Shown here in pieces: positions 1-13,189 of a DNA stretch of 64,000 bases. Both the position numbers and the translations under genes were made by a program. Position 1 is the first letter of the stretch, and the number at the start of each line of letters is the position of its first letter. The DNA is from Sphagnum compactum (Eukaryota; Bryophyta; Sphagnopsida; Sphagnales). The notes under the pieces were generated by a model. That model saw nothing but the letters and a program-made list of their open reading frames with translations, was not told where the DNA came from and made no database searches. The DNA lies in contig OZ234496.1 in NCBI GenBank assembly GCA_965153455.1, forward strand, positions 10,625,863-10,689,862, read 5' to 3'.

Positions 1-1110
1 CAATTGGTTCTCAATATCCGCCTCTTGAATGCATAGCATCTACACTTTTGCACCCTCCAGCAGCCATTGAGCTCATTAGTGGTCAATCTGTAATCTTGTT
101 CCCATGAGTAGCCGTTATCATATTAGTAAACACAATTTGAGGTATGCCAACAACTCTAGTAATAGCTTCTAGTAGCGCCAAACTTCAATTCAGATTCCTT
201 CTTGCCGAGACTCCACATATCCACTACCCAATTTTGCTGTAAATCCAATTAGTATTCCCTTTCTGACAACATTTATGTTGGGTTCAATAACTGTTCAATA
301 ACTCCTATCGCTATTATACCTACATTAAATGATTGAGTAACTTGTACTCCAGCATGTTGTCTTCGGGTTTCAACAAATGCCACTTTTGACATTAAGTGAA
401 GTTGTGTTGACTTGAGATTGATGTTGTTCCAATCTATGGTTACCCATTGGTATCCTTTGTGGTGTAGTATGTGGATGTGAATACCCCTCTGGTTCTCTAC
501 CCCTAGTCTGAATAGATGAATGAATCTGTCAACTATGTGGTCCCAATTGGCTTCCCAACTCCATGCCTCTAAATCTGTTATGGATTACAGGAATTTCTTA
601 TTCATGTTCCTATGGTTGATCTATTAATGCTCTGCCACATTCTGTAACTCCACATGCCTAGTAATACCTGCTTTGATGTGAAAAGGCATAAAAGGATAAT
701 CCATGATTACATCTCCTTCTTCCTCACAGAATGCACAAACCCTTGAAAGTAACCTTATCATTTTTGAATCCATAGATTCATGATCTCGTGTTTCAGTTGT
801 GTACCTTAGTTGATCCAACTCTGGATTCCCTTATGTGAATATGACTATGGTCCTTCATCCAATGCATTCACTTGTGCCTTTGCATATTCAAATGATCTTG
901 GGTAATTTTCCTTAATCTCTTCAAACACATCAACATTGGTGTTTTCATCCACCTCCCAATGTTCCACTGGTTCATAATAATCTAGAGATGTAGATTGACA
1001 CACAAACATGGGTTGTATACCTCCTATAACATCCCTCCCTTGGCTAGTCATGCTATAATTCAGCTTCGATGATGGTTTCTTGGGTGTCGTGTGAAGAAAC
1101 ACTTGACGAC
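1..1110 (-). pseudogene. Decayed LTR-retrotransposon gag region
   Basis: Read on the minus strand, about 1100 down to 1, the DNA gives a broken protein-like text. The best part is at 818-624: CAFCEEEGDVIMDYPF followed by a conserved-looking tail HIKAGITRHVELQNVAEH. It resembles a degenerate CCHC zinc knuckle in which the second half has lost cysteine and histidine. Upstream (1102-845) is an acidic stretch, and downstream (below 600) a Gln/Pro-rich stretch broken by stops. This layout fits a retroelement gag that binds RNA in virus-like particles. Assignment to a superfamily is not possible from this fragment. Its edge lies close to the first recognisable exon of the NHX pseudogene, so it may have replaced that gene's 5' end. 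Confidence 0.5.
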
Positions 1111-1590
1111 GTACCTGTCATCTTTTAGCAGCAGAATGTAATTGATGATGGTGGATTGGAAACTTGATCTAATAAACTTTTGACAATAGGGTCACCATGA
1201 ATCATGTGTTGTGCTCTCTGTTGTTGCTTGCAGGGGCTTTGTAGTGGAGTAGTTGTGTTGCTCACTATCAAAGGTCAACATTCTCACATTCTACAGTTTG
1301 ATGAGGAGCTCTTCTTCATCTATCTTCTTTTTCCCATCATCTTCAATGCCAAGTACCTTCACACTTTGTCTGGACAATCCACATGAACTAGTAGGTATAT
1401 GATTTTTACCAACCACTGCATGGAGACCAGCGGCACACAACGAGAATGGTGTTGTGGTCTCATGTATTTCTAAATTGATCATAGTTCCTTCTCGTCAAGT
1501 TCTTGTGTTTGGAAGAATGCACATCACATGATCTTGGTCTTGAAAATAATAGCCAACCAATATCTTTTGGTTTATATATTACAATTTACA

Positions 1591-1745
1591 CACTACACCA
1601 AAACATGGCATTCATGATTAGTGCTATAGGGGTACAAATGGCATAAACAACGGGTCCAAATCAACTACAAATGGCATAAAAATGACTTAAGTGACTTGTC
1701 CAATAAAAAAGGACCCATCATGGATGGCCATGTTTTGGTGTAATG
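1591..1745. mobile_element. MITE-like element with about 28-bp terminal inverted repeats
   Basis: The left end reads CACTACACCAAAACATGGCA and the reverse complement of the right end reads CATTACACCAAAACATGGCC. Both continue into a CATGAT segment. The element is about 155 bp, non-coding, and sits in an intron of the NHX pseudogene. I see no clear target-site duplication. The CACTA-like first bases suggest a non-autonomous CACTA relative. Confidence 0.7.
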
Positions 1746-4700
1746 ATGGTAGATCTACTATGAGTAGTTTGATATAACACCAACCTATGTTAAAAGGATT
1801 GAGCACACAATTGCCTTGCATGGACATTTCTGAACACTAGGAAAGCTCACCATCATTACTTAAGGTGTTGAATTGTGTAGTTTATCTCAAGAGTTCATAT
1901 GTGAACTGTGAGGCACCTCATGAGAAACAAAAATTTGCACAAGATGTGAGAACTAAAGCTTTGCAAGAATTGACATTTTTCAATCTTAGAGTTCATCATC
2001 GTACATTTCCAAGGAGAGTTTGGTCATGGCATGTGTGTGTAGGTTTCAAGTGAAGAAGAAGGAATTTTTTTGCAACTTTATGACAATTGTGCTTTTCGGA
2101 GTAATTGGAGTTTCTATCTCCTTTGGCATTATCTCACTTAGTATGTATTCATGACAAACTGCAAGATCCACTAGAGTTTTGTGCTTACTTTTAAAGAAAT
2201 AGCAATGACACTTTGATGTCTGTATTGTTTGTTTAAGTAGTAGTACATGAGCCTTGATGTGGCCTTAGTATTATGACCTGACTCTTGATGTGCCCTCTGA
2301 TTCCAAATATCTCATGTTTACAATTTTCAAGTATAGTAGACATTTGTAACTTTGCCATAAAAACACAAGTGTCTCACTTTTGTGCATGTAGAGGTTTTAT
2401 GTGAGAGGAACATTACAAGGAAGAGACTTTCTATTCTCGTAAGTGATTTTTGTCTTGTAGGGACCAAGTATATGTATACAATGTTGGGCCTTAGGGGGTT
2501 GTCAATGTGGGATTATCTTGGTGTGTAATCCCTCTTGTCCCATCCCCCTCCCTTTCAGTATTCTAAGGGTTGGAACTCCACCAACTGATAGTTTGTTTAC
2601 TTGCATGTAGTTATTGGGACCATTTTTACTACAACTGACTCTATATACACCCTGCAAGTAGGTCTTCATCTTCAACCATCCCCTATATAATCTACCTTTC
2701 TCCTCCTTGACGCCCATGCAGTTGCATGGGCAGTGATTTGCACGTACCTTGTGTGGTTATGTGTGCTTTCCGTGTGTAATGTTATACAGGTCCTAAAACA
2801 CGATGAAACATTTTTGCTTTATAATCTCATGTTTGGAGAGGGAGTTGTAAATGATGCCAACATCAATTGTTTTGTTTTGGATTGTTCAAAACTGCAATTT
2901 TGATGCTTACATAGCTATAGAAGCTTTAGAAGTTGGGGGCAATTTTCTATATCTCTTATTTATAAGTACCATCCTTGGTGTCTTAGTAAATCATTCTTGT
3001 TTCACACTCATTCCATGCTTGCTCCAATATGGTTGACTTGAGTTTTCACAAAATCACATTCATGGGGGTGACTGTCAACCACATGTTCAATATGTACAAC
3101 GATAAGATTGCCAATTGCCAATTGCCTATAATTGTGTTACTCACAACACTACAACCTTTCTAAAGTTTTGTAACAATGATGCAGGCAGGGCTTTTGAGTG
3201 CATGTATCAATAAGACATTATATTTTGGTAGGTGAGTTTTTTCCTCCTCTCATGTTCCATTTAAGTGGGAGTGAACAAGCCGCAAGATTTTACCTTTGAA
3301 AAAAGTGTTATTGGTTTCAAATTTTTCATATAAAGATTGACCTATACTTATGTCTGTCATCTGTTTGATGTAGGCATTCCATAGATTGGGAAATAACAAT
3401 TATGGCATTCATGGCTTACCTCTCCTATCTTTTGGCAAAAGTTTGACCCTCTTTAGTGCTAAGTCATTGTTTTCTTTCCAAATATTGTTTTGGGTTATTT
3501 GACTACTTAACATTCATGAAAATTAGAGCTCAATCAATTGTTGTGAATCATTTGTTGTGTCCTATAATGTTCTATGCTCTCACTTGAATAATCTATTATG
3601 TGTGTAGCTCTGTTACCAGAGTGGTATTCTTGTAGTTTTTTTTGCAGCATAGTCATGTCCCACTACACATGGCACAATTTTAGTGAGGCCTTAAGGATAA
3701 TCACAAAGTATTGTTCTGTTGCTTTCTTTATTCAGCCCTCTTCAGAAACAACTGCAGGAAATGTTTCATTGTTGTATTCCATTTCACTCATGGGGTGAGT
3801 GCAAGACGTTCACAAAACAAGGTGGACTATTGAGGTATAACAAATTGGTTTATTCTTGTGTCCAACTAATGAGGACCATGGTTGTAGGCATGTATTTGCA
3901 ACCATGTTTTTCATTGCATAAACATTCATATTTCTATATGTCAATATGGATGCTCTGGACAAATGGAGGATGACCAAAACAAGGTAAGATTCCTAATGGT
4001 TGACTGCATCCCTCTTTTTCTAGAGCAGTGGTGGATGAATGTCTAATGAAGGTTCGTGAATGGCACACAACGTGACTAGCAACATCATGTGAATTTATTC
4101 ATGTCGATTCTCTTTGCACAATAAAGGTAATTGTAGGGGTGACGTTCTGGATTTTGCTCTATTAAGTTGTAATAGAGTCATGGCTACATGCCTAGTATGT
4201 ACCAACAGACACAATGGGTCAACAATGTGTCATTTGTGTCAAGAGAGGTTTTGCACAATGTGCTTTCATAATGGATGTGGTGTTTCGTTGTGAATCTACA
4301 ATGTTGGTCAATTTTTGGGCCTTTTTGGCACACTACTTTCTTTTATTGTGGTGGGCAGAGCTGCCTTTGTTTTCCCTCTCTTTGCCCTCTCAAACTACTA
4401 GACCAAGAGTCCCACCACCAAAATCAATCTTCAACATCAAGTTCCTACTACCCACCTCACAGAGCTGATGTACAATTGGATCCAAATCCTAGACCCACTA
4501 ATGATTGATTAAACTTTATCTCCTATTAATGATTCCAAAGTTTAGGTTATCAATTGGTGAATCCACATTACTAGTAGAGCTAAGATTACAATGATGAACT
4601 GACGACACACTTTTCAAAATTGTTTGCGATAGAGATGGTAAGGGTTGAGGCTAGAGTTGACATTTGTATGTGGTTGAATAAATTAGATTTTAGTGGGGAA

Positions 4701-5754
4701 ATATTGTATCCCATAATGTTTGATAACACAAGTCAAGGAACAATCTAAACCTCATTTGATATTTCTGTTGAAATCAATTGCCAAGCACCACTTGCCATGA
4801 ATGTCCTCCTTTTTGGTCAAACTTGTCTATCTATTGGAATTATTTGAATCTTGAAGTTGCTTCCAAACCTGCAGCTTTTTGACATTTGTAGTAGGTTTGA
4901 AAAGATGTCTTTTTTAGTCATAGATTTAACCTAGATTTCTAGATTAGTTTTCATGTCCTCAACTGTGATAATCCTATTAGTTGTGCAAGTACTTGAACTA
5001 ATTATGTCTTTTTTATCACTTATGAAATAGGAGGATTTTATTTGCTTTGATATCCCAAAAAGCTATGCATGCCCAATTTTGTTTGTTGCAATTCCAAATG
5101 AGTTAAATCAACCCTATAGGTCATTATCTGGTGGGCTGGATTGATGTGGGGAGTTGTTTCCATAGCCTTGACATTTAATCAAATAACTCTCCCCTTTCAT
5201 TCAATTTTTAAAATTTTAGGAGAACACAAGGAGCATTGCCATCATCCACTTTTTGTTTTCATTTCAGCACTATTTGAGTTTTGTTGTTATTTTGTATCCC
5301 CATATGTGTGTTATAGTATTCCTATGGGGTTCCATTTGCATGCTGGTCTTGCAGCATTTGGTCACTTTGGTCATTTATCCTTTGTCGCCAAGTTATTTGC
5401 CTATTCCCAAGGATGTGGCAAACAAATCTTGCTTTACCTGAGCATTTTTTATTGTTTACCTGCATACAAATGTACTCTTTAACCAGCCTTTGGTTGTGTC
5501 ATTTTAATTATGAGTTTTGTAGGATTTTAATGTGTTGTTGCTCCTTTGAGCTGCTTAGTAGACTCCATTAGATATTTTTAATTTGTATAGGGCATTGACT
5601 CAAGCTCAGGGAAAGATGATGGAATCAAGTTATATTTTTATGTGATTTTGTCCAAGTGATATGTGCCTCAAGGTCTATGGAAGGTGTTTTAGGAGTGCAA
5701 GTAATCTTTTAAGTTGTGATTGTGTATCTTCATGTAGTTCAAAAAAGGTGGTCG

Positions 5755-5988
5755 CACAAGGAACTCAAATGAAGCTATAGTCATCACCACAACCATTACC
5801 ATAATCCTCTTCGGTATAATTGTGAGCAACAGCAGCCTATGATAAACTTTCTCCAAATATGCTCATTCAAGCACAAGGAGCTCAGATGAAGTTATAGTCA
5901 TCACCACAACCATTACCATAGTCCTCTTCAGTACAGTTGTGAGCAACAACATCCTATGATAAACTCTCTCCAAATTTGCTCATTCAAG
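5755..5988. repeat. Two tandem copies of a 117-bp unit
   Basis: The unit starting CACAAGGAACTC at 5755 recurs at 5872 as CACAAGGAGCTC. Both copies hold the same ATAGTCATCACCACAACC and TGTGAGCAAC segments and end at CTCATTCAAG. They differ at only a few positions, so the duplication is younger than the surrounding decay. It lies in the last large intron of the NHX pseudogene. Confidence 0.85.
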
Positions 5989-6181
5989 TCTTGTTTGTCT
6001 TTTGGATCTTCCTGGTTCTTCAACAATATTATAATTTTGCAAAAGGATGTAACATGTATTCACTAGTGGCCATTGGGAAGGGAATTGCTTTATTTTCTGG
6101 CAAGCAGTAATAGTTGCAAATTGCAGAGAGGTAGCTTCTACTGGGTGATATCCTAGCCAATGGTTACCCTATTATATATGG

Positions 6182-6201
6182 TGCCCTAAACCCTAAAACC
6201 C
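6182..6201 (-). repeat. Short telomere-like motif
   Basis: CCCTAAACCCTAAAACCC contains two plant telomere-type units on the minus strand. It may be a chance telo-box in the intron before the last NHX remnant. Confidence 0.5.
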
Positions 6202-6660
6202 TTCACCTAATCTGCAGATACCATCTGAATAAGATTATATATTTAATACCAGAGCTAAAACAGTTTATCATTACATGTATTTGGAACAACAACCAAGTCC
6301 TTAATAGGCTGGCCACTTCCTACTCCATTTAGATCAACTGTTAGTGAAACCTCAGACCCACCATCTCTAAAGGACACTTCAGTTGAATCTGACTTCCAAG
6401 TTCCTCTTCTCTTGGACAACCGTGAAAATAATGGGTTTAGTTTTATCAAATGACCTTCCACATCCTAGTTCTATAAATACAATTTTGGGTGCCTCAACAT
6501 TGGGTATTCATCATGCGTGGAGGAAGTTTGATGATGCATATATGAGACCTTTGTTTGGAGGTGGAAGGCTTGTTTAACAAACATCTCCTCAAGAAACCAT
6601 ACTTGAAAATGAACCCACTAGAGATTTTGACTCACAAGAGTAACATCAAATTCTTCAAAC

Positions 6661-9600
6661 CTACAGGTATTGCCATCTCTTGTAGGCCCTCTATGTTTCA
6701 AGGTGTGATTGGAGGAAATGTTTAAATATAACTTTGCTACCTGTTGTAAGTCTCAAGGTTTTCCCCCTTCATCCAATGGGCTTGATGTAGAACCACACTG
6801 AGGTGATGGGTAGACAATGAAATCCAAAGGGTTTAATATAATTTGTTAATGTAAATCAGATCTATAGATGGGTAATAGCTGCAAATATTGTATAGAACAT
6901 CTTCGAGGTCTGTGAGACAAAAATCATCCTATGTTAGATGTTTTTCTCTTATGTTTATTGCATTTGCCAACAAAAAGTTATCAATTTTATAATTTTAATT
7001 GTAACATTTATTTTAAAGTATAATGAATAAATTATGAACTAATAACCTAACATTGCAATAAATGTTTTGTTAATTTTCACAAAATCCTTTAGTCCTTTTG
7101 CAATTACAAAAATAAATTATACTTGAGCTCTTCAAAAAGTGCTTCTTACACAAAACATGTCATTAATAATTGGTTTTTTTATTGTATGCATATGGAAAAA
7201 AATTCAATTATGCATACATTGCCCTTAGTTTAATGTATTCACAAATATGTTTCTTCATGAATTTTATAATCAAAGTGGTGATATAGTGCACATGCCCACA
7301 TAATCAAAATAGTTTGCCACAACTTAACATTTATTGCATTTTTTGTGCAAAGAGCACAAAACCTTCATCATATGCCACACAACAAACCCAATAATTTTGT
7401 GAACATCTTAATTTTAAAATAACCATACAAATTTCTTATAAATAATCTTGAAACTATTACCCAAATTTTGATACCCTTTAATACTACACCCCTTTCTACT
7501 TACAAGATAAGGTCCTTCATTGACAATTGAAATTTGCAATCAAAACATAAAGACAAAATCTCACTAATGCATAGAAATTCAAGATGCAACACAACTATAC
7601 AAAAACATAAATATACATCTAATGTGCAACAATGGCAAAACCGCCATAGTAAAAACAAACATAAGAATAACGAAAACAACATCAATAACACGCAATTGGA
7701 AAACCATTAAAATTAACTTTGCATATTCATTCGCCCACCTACAATTGAATTTAACCATAAGACTAAACTCCTAGCATTCCAATCTCTTGACATAACCACC
7801 ATGTTGAAAGAACCACAAAACCTTCTCATTGTATTCCATTGCCTTTTCATGTGGAATGCCTCTATGACAAGTGACTGTCACAATCTAATCACCATCCATC
7901 GAAAGCACAAAACCAAATAATTTCAAGCAATTACTCAATTCCTCATTTTGATCAAAAGTTTCTTTACTTCTTTGAAGTCTAACACTTGAATGATTTTCAC
8001 AATTACCTTCACATTCTATGAAATATCAAACCCTAACAATCTTTGTTATGAGTAATGTTTGTTGCTTCATGAATGGGCAACACGACCACCATTGGTTTTA
8101 TATTTAGGTCACCACAAAAATTAAAATGAGTGAACAAATTGAAGCCAAAGAAAATAAATGAGAAATTTAAATATACAAACATAGGGAAATACTTTCTTTC
8201 AACCCCATTGGAGTGACATATTCCTCATTGACATAGTTCATAAAATTGTGTACTAAATCATGTGATCCCCTTAACCTCAAAATATTTTCATGTTTTTTAA
8301 AAACATTGTGAACTCAAACTTGTATCAGTCCATTACAATTCACCAAACATAGTACATAAATGAATGCAACAATCTTGGAGCACAAAGTAATCATCATAAA
8401 TAATGTTATATACAAGTTGATTCATGTATGATCATAATAATACAATTTAGTTCAATAATATTATTTAAATAATGCAAATTTATATTGAGACATGGATATA
8501 TTAGCAAGTTGGATCATGATTTGGAGTTGAAAGAACATGTACAACAACAAATGTACTAAAGTATGTGTTCATATCTTCAATACATGACTACCAAAATTAC
8601 CATGCAAAAAACATTGAATTTCTAAAGTTAAACCAATAAGCCATCTACCATTGATTTACATTTTTAACAATAACCATGAATTTAACTACATCCTTCATCT
8701 AAAACAAAACATGAAGTTTAAATAACAAGTTATGAAATATCATTGAATGTTCACTAATTGATTATCAAGTAAACATTACACAAAAATCAAATGGAAAATA
8801 TTATGGATTAAAATACCATGTGTTAAATTACATCATTCATAGCCATGATGCATAATTCACGCCTCATTAATGCCAAGTCCAAGACATTACAATCATGATA
8901 CCAATGGTATAAACCACCATTGGTTTACACATATCACAATGAGTTTAAACATAACTATATACCTTATTCATCTTACCAACCACACAGTTCAAATTAAGTA
9001 ATAATGAAAACCACAAAATGAAATAATAGTTTGTTGACCTTGTATCATGGACTTGAACATTACTCACTGTAAATGCAATCAATTTTTATGTTTCCATTTG
9101 TAGGTCTTGATTTTTGACCACGCAACATAATTAACACTACAAGAAAATAAACATGAATGGGTGGTTGCACATTATGGTGTACACAAAATCTTGTCACAAT
9201 GCTGTTTTACAACACTCAAAAATTGATGTTGCATATTACACAATTGGAAATGGTCTAAGGATGAAGATGTATAATCAATGGTGATTCACATATTAATTTA
9301 CTGAAATGTTGAGAATTTTTTGTTAAAAAATAAAATTGAATCTCAAATTGGAGTATTTTTTGTAACATAAGTCTTATCACGTTACAACATATTTCAACAA
9401 AAAAGTCACAAAATACAAGTTTTAGTTGGAGTTTTTCGATGAAAATATGCATATACAACTATTGAAACATAATAAATCATCTTTTTAAACTTTTGACACA
9501 TTTTGCTTACATTTTTTTCTTGACATTGACACATTTAAGTGATAAAAACTTGTTTTGCAAAAACCAATTGTTAGAAGTCATACTTTTAATCAAATTATAA

Positions 9601-10620
9601 TTGGGCAAAGTGTTGATTTTATTTATCCATAAAATTGAAGTATTTTTTGAATTAGTAAATAAGGGTATATTGTTATCAAATGGGGAAGTTTAAAACAAGT
9701 TTTATATTGTGGTTAATGTGCATTTACTTAAAGAAAAAAAATGAAATCAAAAGAGAATGTTTATAAGAGAAAAACAATTACCAAAACTTAAAGAGATCAA
9801 CATGTCCTTTACTTCTTACATTTTTTCATTGTTTCACCTCCATTGCTATGCACAATACAATTGAAGTAAGTGCTTGACTTTTGTTTGAAACTTTAACACA
9901 CTTAACATTAATGCGGTTCCAATTAACTTTGGGCATTTTTTTGATCTAATGACATCATGAGTGATTGGCTCTAAGCATTACCAACACAATGGACCTTCAT
10001 GAAAACACAAATATATGCCACACAAAGATTGCATTTCACATCTATCTAATAAAATAAAAACCAATTATCCAAACTACAAATAAATCATGCCCATTTGCAA
10101 TGGAACTTTGGACAATATTTATTAAGATGAAATTTGAAAAGCATGATAAAGAAGATGAGGACAAGGTAATCCTAAACACAATTCATGTACTAAACTTGGT
10201 AAAAGAGAAAATGCATTTCTTTTCTTTGCCATTTCTAGGAAAATCATGTCCACTCCCCCTAATTTGAAGTAAAATTGTTGTCAATAAACTAATTTTGTTG
10301 AAGCAAAACCTTGAAAAAATATCGAAAATTTTATATTATGTATGAATGAAAAAAGAAAAAAGATGTTCACCTTATATTTCAAAGTCTTTCTTATGCTTCA
10401 ATGGATGTAAATTTGGGCTTTCCTTTCATAGGGACAAGTAATTAATCAAGACCCCAAAAGATTAATATTCATTACATTAAAGCAAAAATGTTCTTCAAGG
10501 TTCAATATAAAATTGCATGCACCTAAAGAAACCATAGCAAGTTGATCAAGATGAAAAACTTACATGTAACTAGCAAATAAATACCTACCAATTTATTTTT
10601 AAGTTTGAAAAATGTTGGCT
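6661..10620. other. AT-rich intergenic DNA, no gene seen
   Basis: This stretch is very rich in A and T, with short chance ORFs in every frame and none resembling a known domain. At 9136 the sequence CACTACAAGAAAATAAAC matches the usual start of plant CACTA transposon ends. No partner end was found nearby, so I treat it as an isolated relic at most. Confidence 0.6.
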
Positions 10621-10627
10621 AAAACTA

Positions 10628-10925
10628 AATGATCCAATGACTTTGTAATCATCCATGTGGCGTCATCATGGTAGGCCATGTGTCCACATGTAATTAACCA
10701 TTATAACCATATAATGGCTAGGATTGGATGATCTAATGAATTTGGGATCACCCATGTGGCATCACCAAGGAAGACCACATATCTACATCTAATTGGTTAA
10801 TAAATTATACATATTATTTTGTATAATATCGTGGGATCCAATGGCTGTGATTAAACAATCTAATGAAATTGTTGTCCACGTGTCCTCACTTCAGATGACC
10901 ATGTGTCTACATGTAATTAACTAGT
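10628..10925. repeat. Three diverged copies of a roughly 100-125 bp unit
   Basis: Copies begin near 10628, 10726 and 10852. Each runs GATCYAATGA, then a CAYGTGKC segment with TCA, then CCATGTGTCYACATGTAATTA or a variant. They are about 75% alike by eye. A fourth, shorter relative with GATCCGATGG and GCACGTGTCATCA is at 26263-26303, so this is a dispersed family that is also tandem here. Confidence 0.6.
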
Positions 10926-11019
10926 AAATATCTATTAATCTATATAATATATTGAAAGCTAAAGGGTAGGATTTCACAATCCAAAGAGGTAATATATCCA
11001 ATTTGGCTTTCCCAACCAT

Positions 11020-11183
11020 AGTCATGAGGTACATGGCAATGGATGGCATATATTATTACATTCAAATATTACTAGTGGCATAAGCCATGAGTTTGATTTT
11101 ACTACATAATCATGTAGTCACCAATGGCAAATATTATTGATAAAATAATATGCAATGTAATATATGCCACATTTTGGTATAAT
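11020..11183. mobile_element. Possible decayed MITE
   Basis: The right end, reverse-complemented, reads CATTATACCAAAATGTGGC and continues ATATATTACATTGCAT. The left flank near 11040 has ATGGATGGCATATATTATT. The inverted match and the close resemblance of the right end to the element at 1591-1745 suggest the same family. The left terminus is eroded. Confidence 0.4.
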
Positions 11184-13185
11184 GAATTAAACTATGAAAA
11201 TTAACCATTGCAATTGCACATATTTTACAAAATATGGAGTTTAATTAATATTTCCATTTTGGTCCACCTTAGTGTGTTTTCACCCTATGCACTCACAAAG
11301 TTACAAGATTCATAAGTTGACAAAATCAATATGATTTTTGAGATTCTTTTTTGGAGTCCCAAAAAAAAAATTCACTTCAATGTAATCACATGTTGCTAAT
11401 CATAAAATGTAGTATAGGGAGTAAAGTGATGAACTCCTCCCAAATTTGGGCCATGGTGTGTGTCGTGAGTTGAGTTGCCCATGGTTTGTTTGTCCACCAT
11501 TTTGATTCCAATTTGCACTAACCACTTTCTTTCGTGGTTTGTGTAAATTGACTTCATCTTGAATTCAGACTTGTGAATTTATTTTAGTTTCGTTTGAGAG
11601 TTCTTAGACATCCTCTTTCTTTTTGGGAATTAAAGGATGTGCCCTAAGTTGCATTCGGTTGCAAAATTAAAAATTGATAGGTTTTTACCCCCAATGCCAC
11701 TTGACAAACCTAAAGGTGTCTCACTTAAATTGATTAAGTACATGAAATTTATTTGAATTTCATCATAAATAACCTTCAAAACATCAACAAATACTAACAA
11801 TTGTAAAATTGAAAAAGATAAGGATGGTAGTCCAAAACATGACATTTAGACATGTAAACAACTAATAGTAAATTATGATGTCAAAAGCTTCATCATCAAT
11901 GAATGGAAGAATGTTAATGTCATGTGAAAGGTTATTCACAAGAGAGGGTGGTGGTGGAGACAAAGCTTTTAGAGTTAAAACTAGGGTTTCGATATATGGA
12001 AACAACATTAGATTACACAATGAACTTCTAAAATAATCCTTTTAAGCGTAACTTGACATGCAACTTTTGGAACTTCCTTAAAGACATATTGTGAAATAGA
12101 AAAAAATCTAATAATCAAATAATTAAAACTTGAATATGTAAGAACCAAAGTCATAAATTGAAGTTACAAATCAAATCTATTTACTCTCCAAAATCCTCCT
12201 TCCTTATTTTTATGTTAAAGAATATGGATCAAGTTTATGTAAAAAGGATGGTTTTGCATGGAGAATTTTGATTTCAATCAAATGCATGAGACCTTCATTG
12301 ATGACATCACTATCGAACTCCATTGCCAAAATGTGTTTCCCCAAATTTTTCATAGGCTTTCATATTGTTACTTGTAATGTACACATACATTGTCAATAGT
12401 ATATGAATAAATAATGTAAAATTTCAAAGAATAAACAAATAGAAATTGAACTGAATTTTCAAAAAATCACATGTTGAAGAATTGAAATATGCAGTGAATA
12501 AAATAGGAATAGAACATGCCTCAATAAATGTTTGGTTAACGATAAGGTGAATCTCTCTTACAATTTTGAAGGGTTTTCCAATTTTAGATACGTTCATGGA
12601 ACTCAAGCTAGTCTATTCATAAAGGACATATTCATCTCAAAATCTAACCTTTGGCATAACTTATCAATAAAAAGAAGTAAAAAAATTGAAGGATGGATGT
12701 GTAAGACTCAATAGCAATGGGTTAGGCACCCCAACAAAATGAATAATTGTATACAAGAATGTCCACAACAAAACAAGTGAGTAGAACACTAACAAAACGA
12801 AAAATCCTAAACTTAGTAAGGATAGAATTGAAGTGATGAAATATAGAAGATTAAAAGCTTCACATTATTCCCTTCACTACTAGTAAGAGGTAATGTGTTA
12901 ACAACTATCCACTTCATTTGTATATTGAAGAAATAATTTTCAAGATTAAATCAAATTTCCTTGGAACTTTTAAATTATTGAAATGGAAGAAAATGACAAT
13001 TCCATAGTGAATAAGCTATTGTTAGTAAGGCAAAACTAAACTTGATCAATGAAATAAATGTGATACTAATGTCAATGCAATTAGAGGACAATGCCTAATA
13101 AAAAAAATATTTTAAAATTTTGTGGATTATACATGAACTATGATTAACACTCTAATTTTTTTGACACAACATTTCCAAGGAAAAA
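11184..13185. other. AT-rich intergenic DNA, no gene seen
   Basis: No ORF here has recognisable content. A 60-codon frame at 12532 has no motif and is flanked by stops. No repeats were noticed apart from short homopolymers. Confidence 0.55.
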
Positions 13186-13189
13186 TGGT

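Larger units (their letters stand above)
1234..6660 (+). pseudogene. NHX-type vacuolar Na+(K+)/H+ antiporter pseudogene, introns retained, 5' end missing
   Basis: Successive exon remnants follow the order of plant NHX1-4 proteins. 1234-1352 carries the amiloride-site segment EELFFIYLLFPIIFNA. 2043-2140 gives FQVKKKEFFCNFMTIVLFG. 2611-2657 gives IGTIFTTTDSIYTLQ. 2789-2985 gives NLMFGEGVVNDA and then GGNFLYLLFISTILGV. 3374-3440 gives AFMAYLSYLLAK. 3608-3707 gives VMSHYTWHNFSEA. 3888-3983 gives TFIFLYVNMDALDKWRM. About 4340-4440 gives VVGRAAFVFPL. 5120-5200 gives IIWWAGLMWGVVSIAL. The C-terminal part at 6300-6660 includes WRKFDDAYMRPLFGGG. Most remnants keep AG/GT borders, so this is an unprocessed copy. 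It is dead: a frameshift near 2855, one in a T-run near 3635, in-frame stops at 3919-3921 and 4399-4401, another frame change near 6440, and no first exon. Functional relatives exchange Na+ or K+ for protons at the tonoplast. A further remnant at 5355-5420 is doubtful. Confidence 0.88.

Noticed and set aside
4130-4310. Cys-rich plus-strand text (CLVCTNRH, CHLCQERFC) suggesting a zinc finger
   Set aside because: It sits between NHX remnants in a decayed region, is short, and shows no exon borders. Chance is likely.
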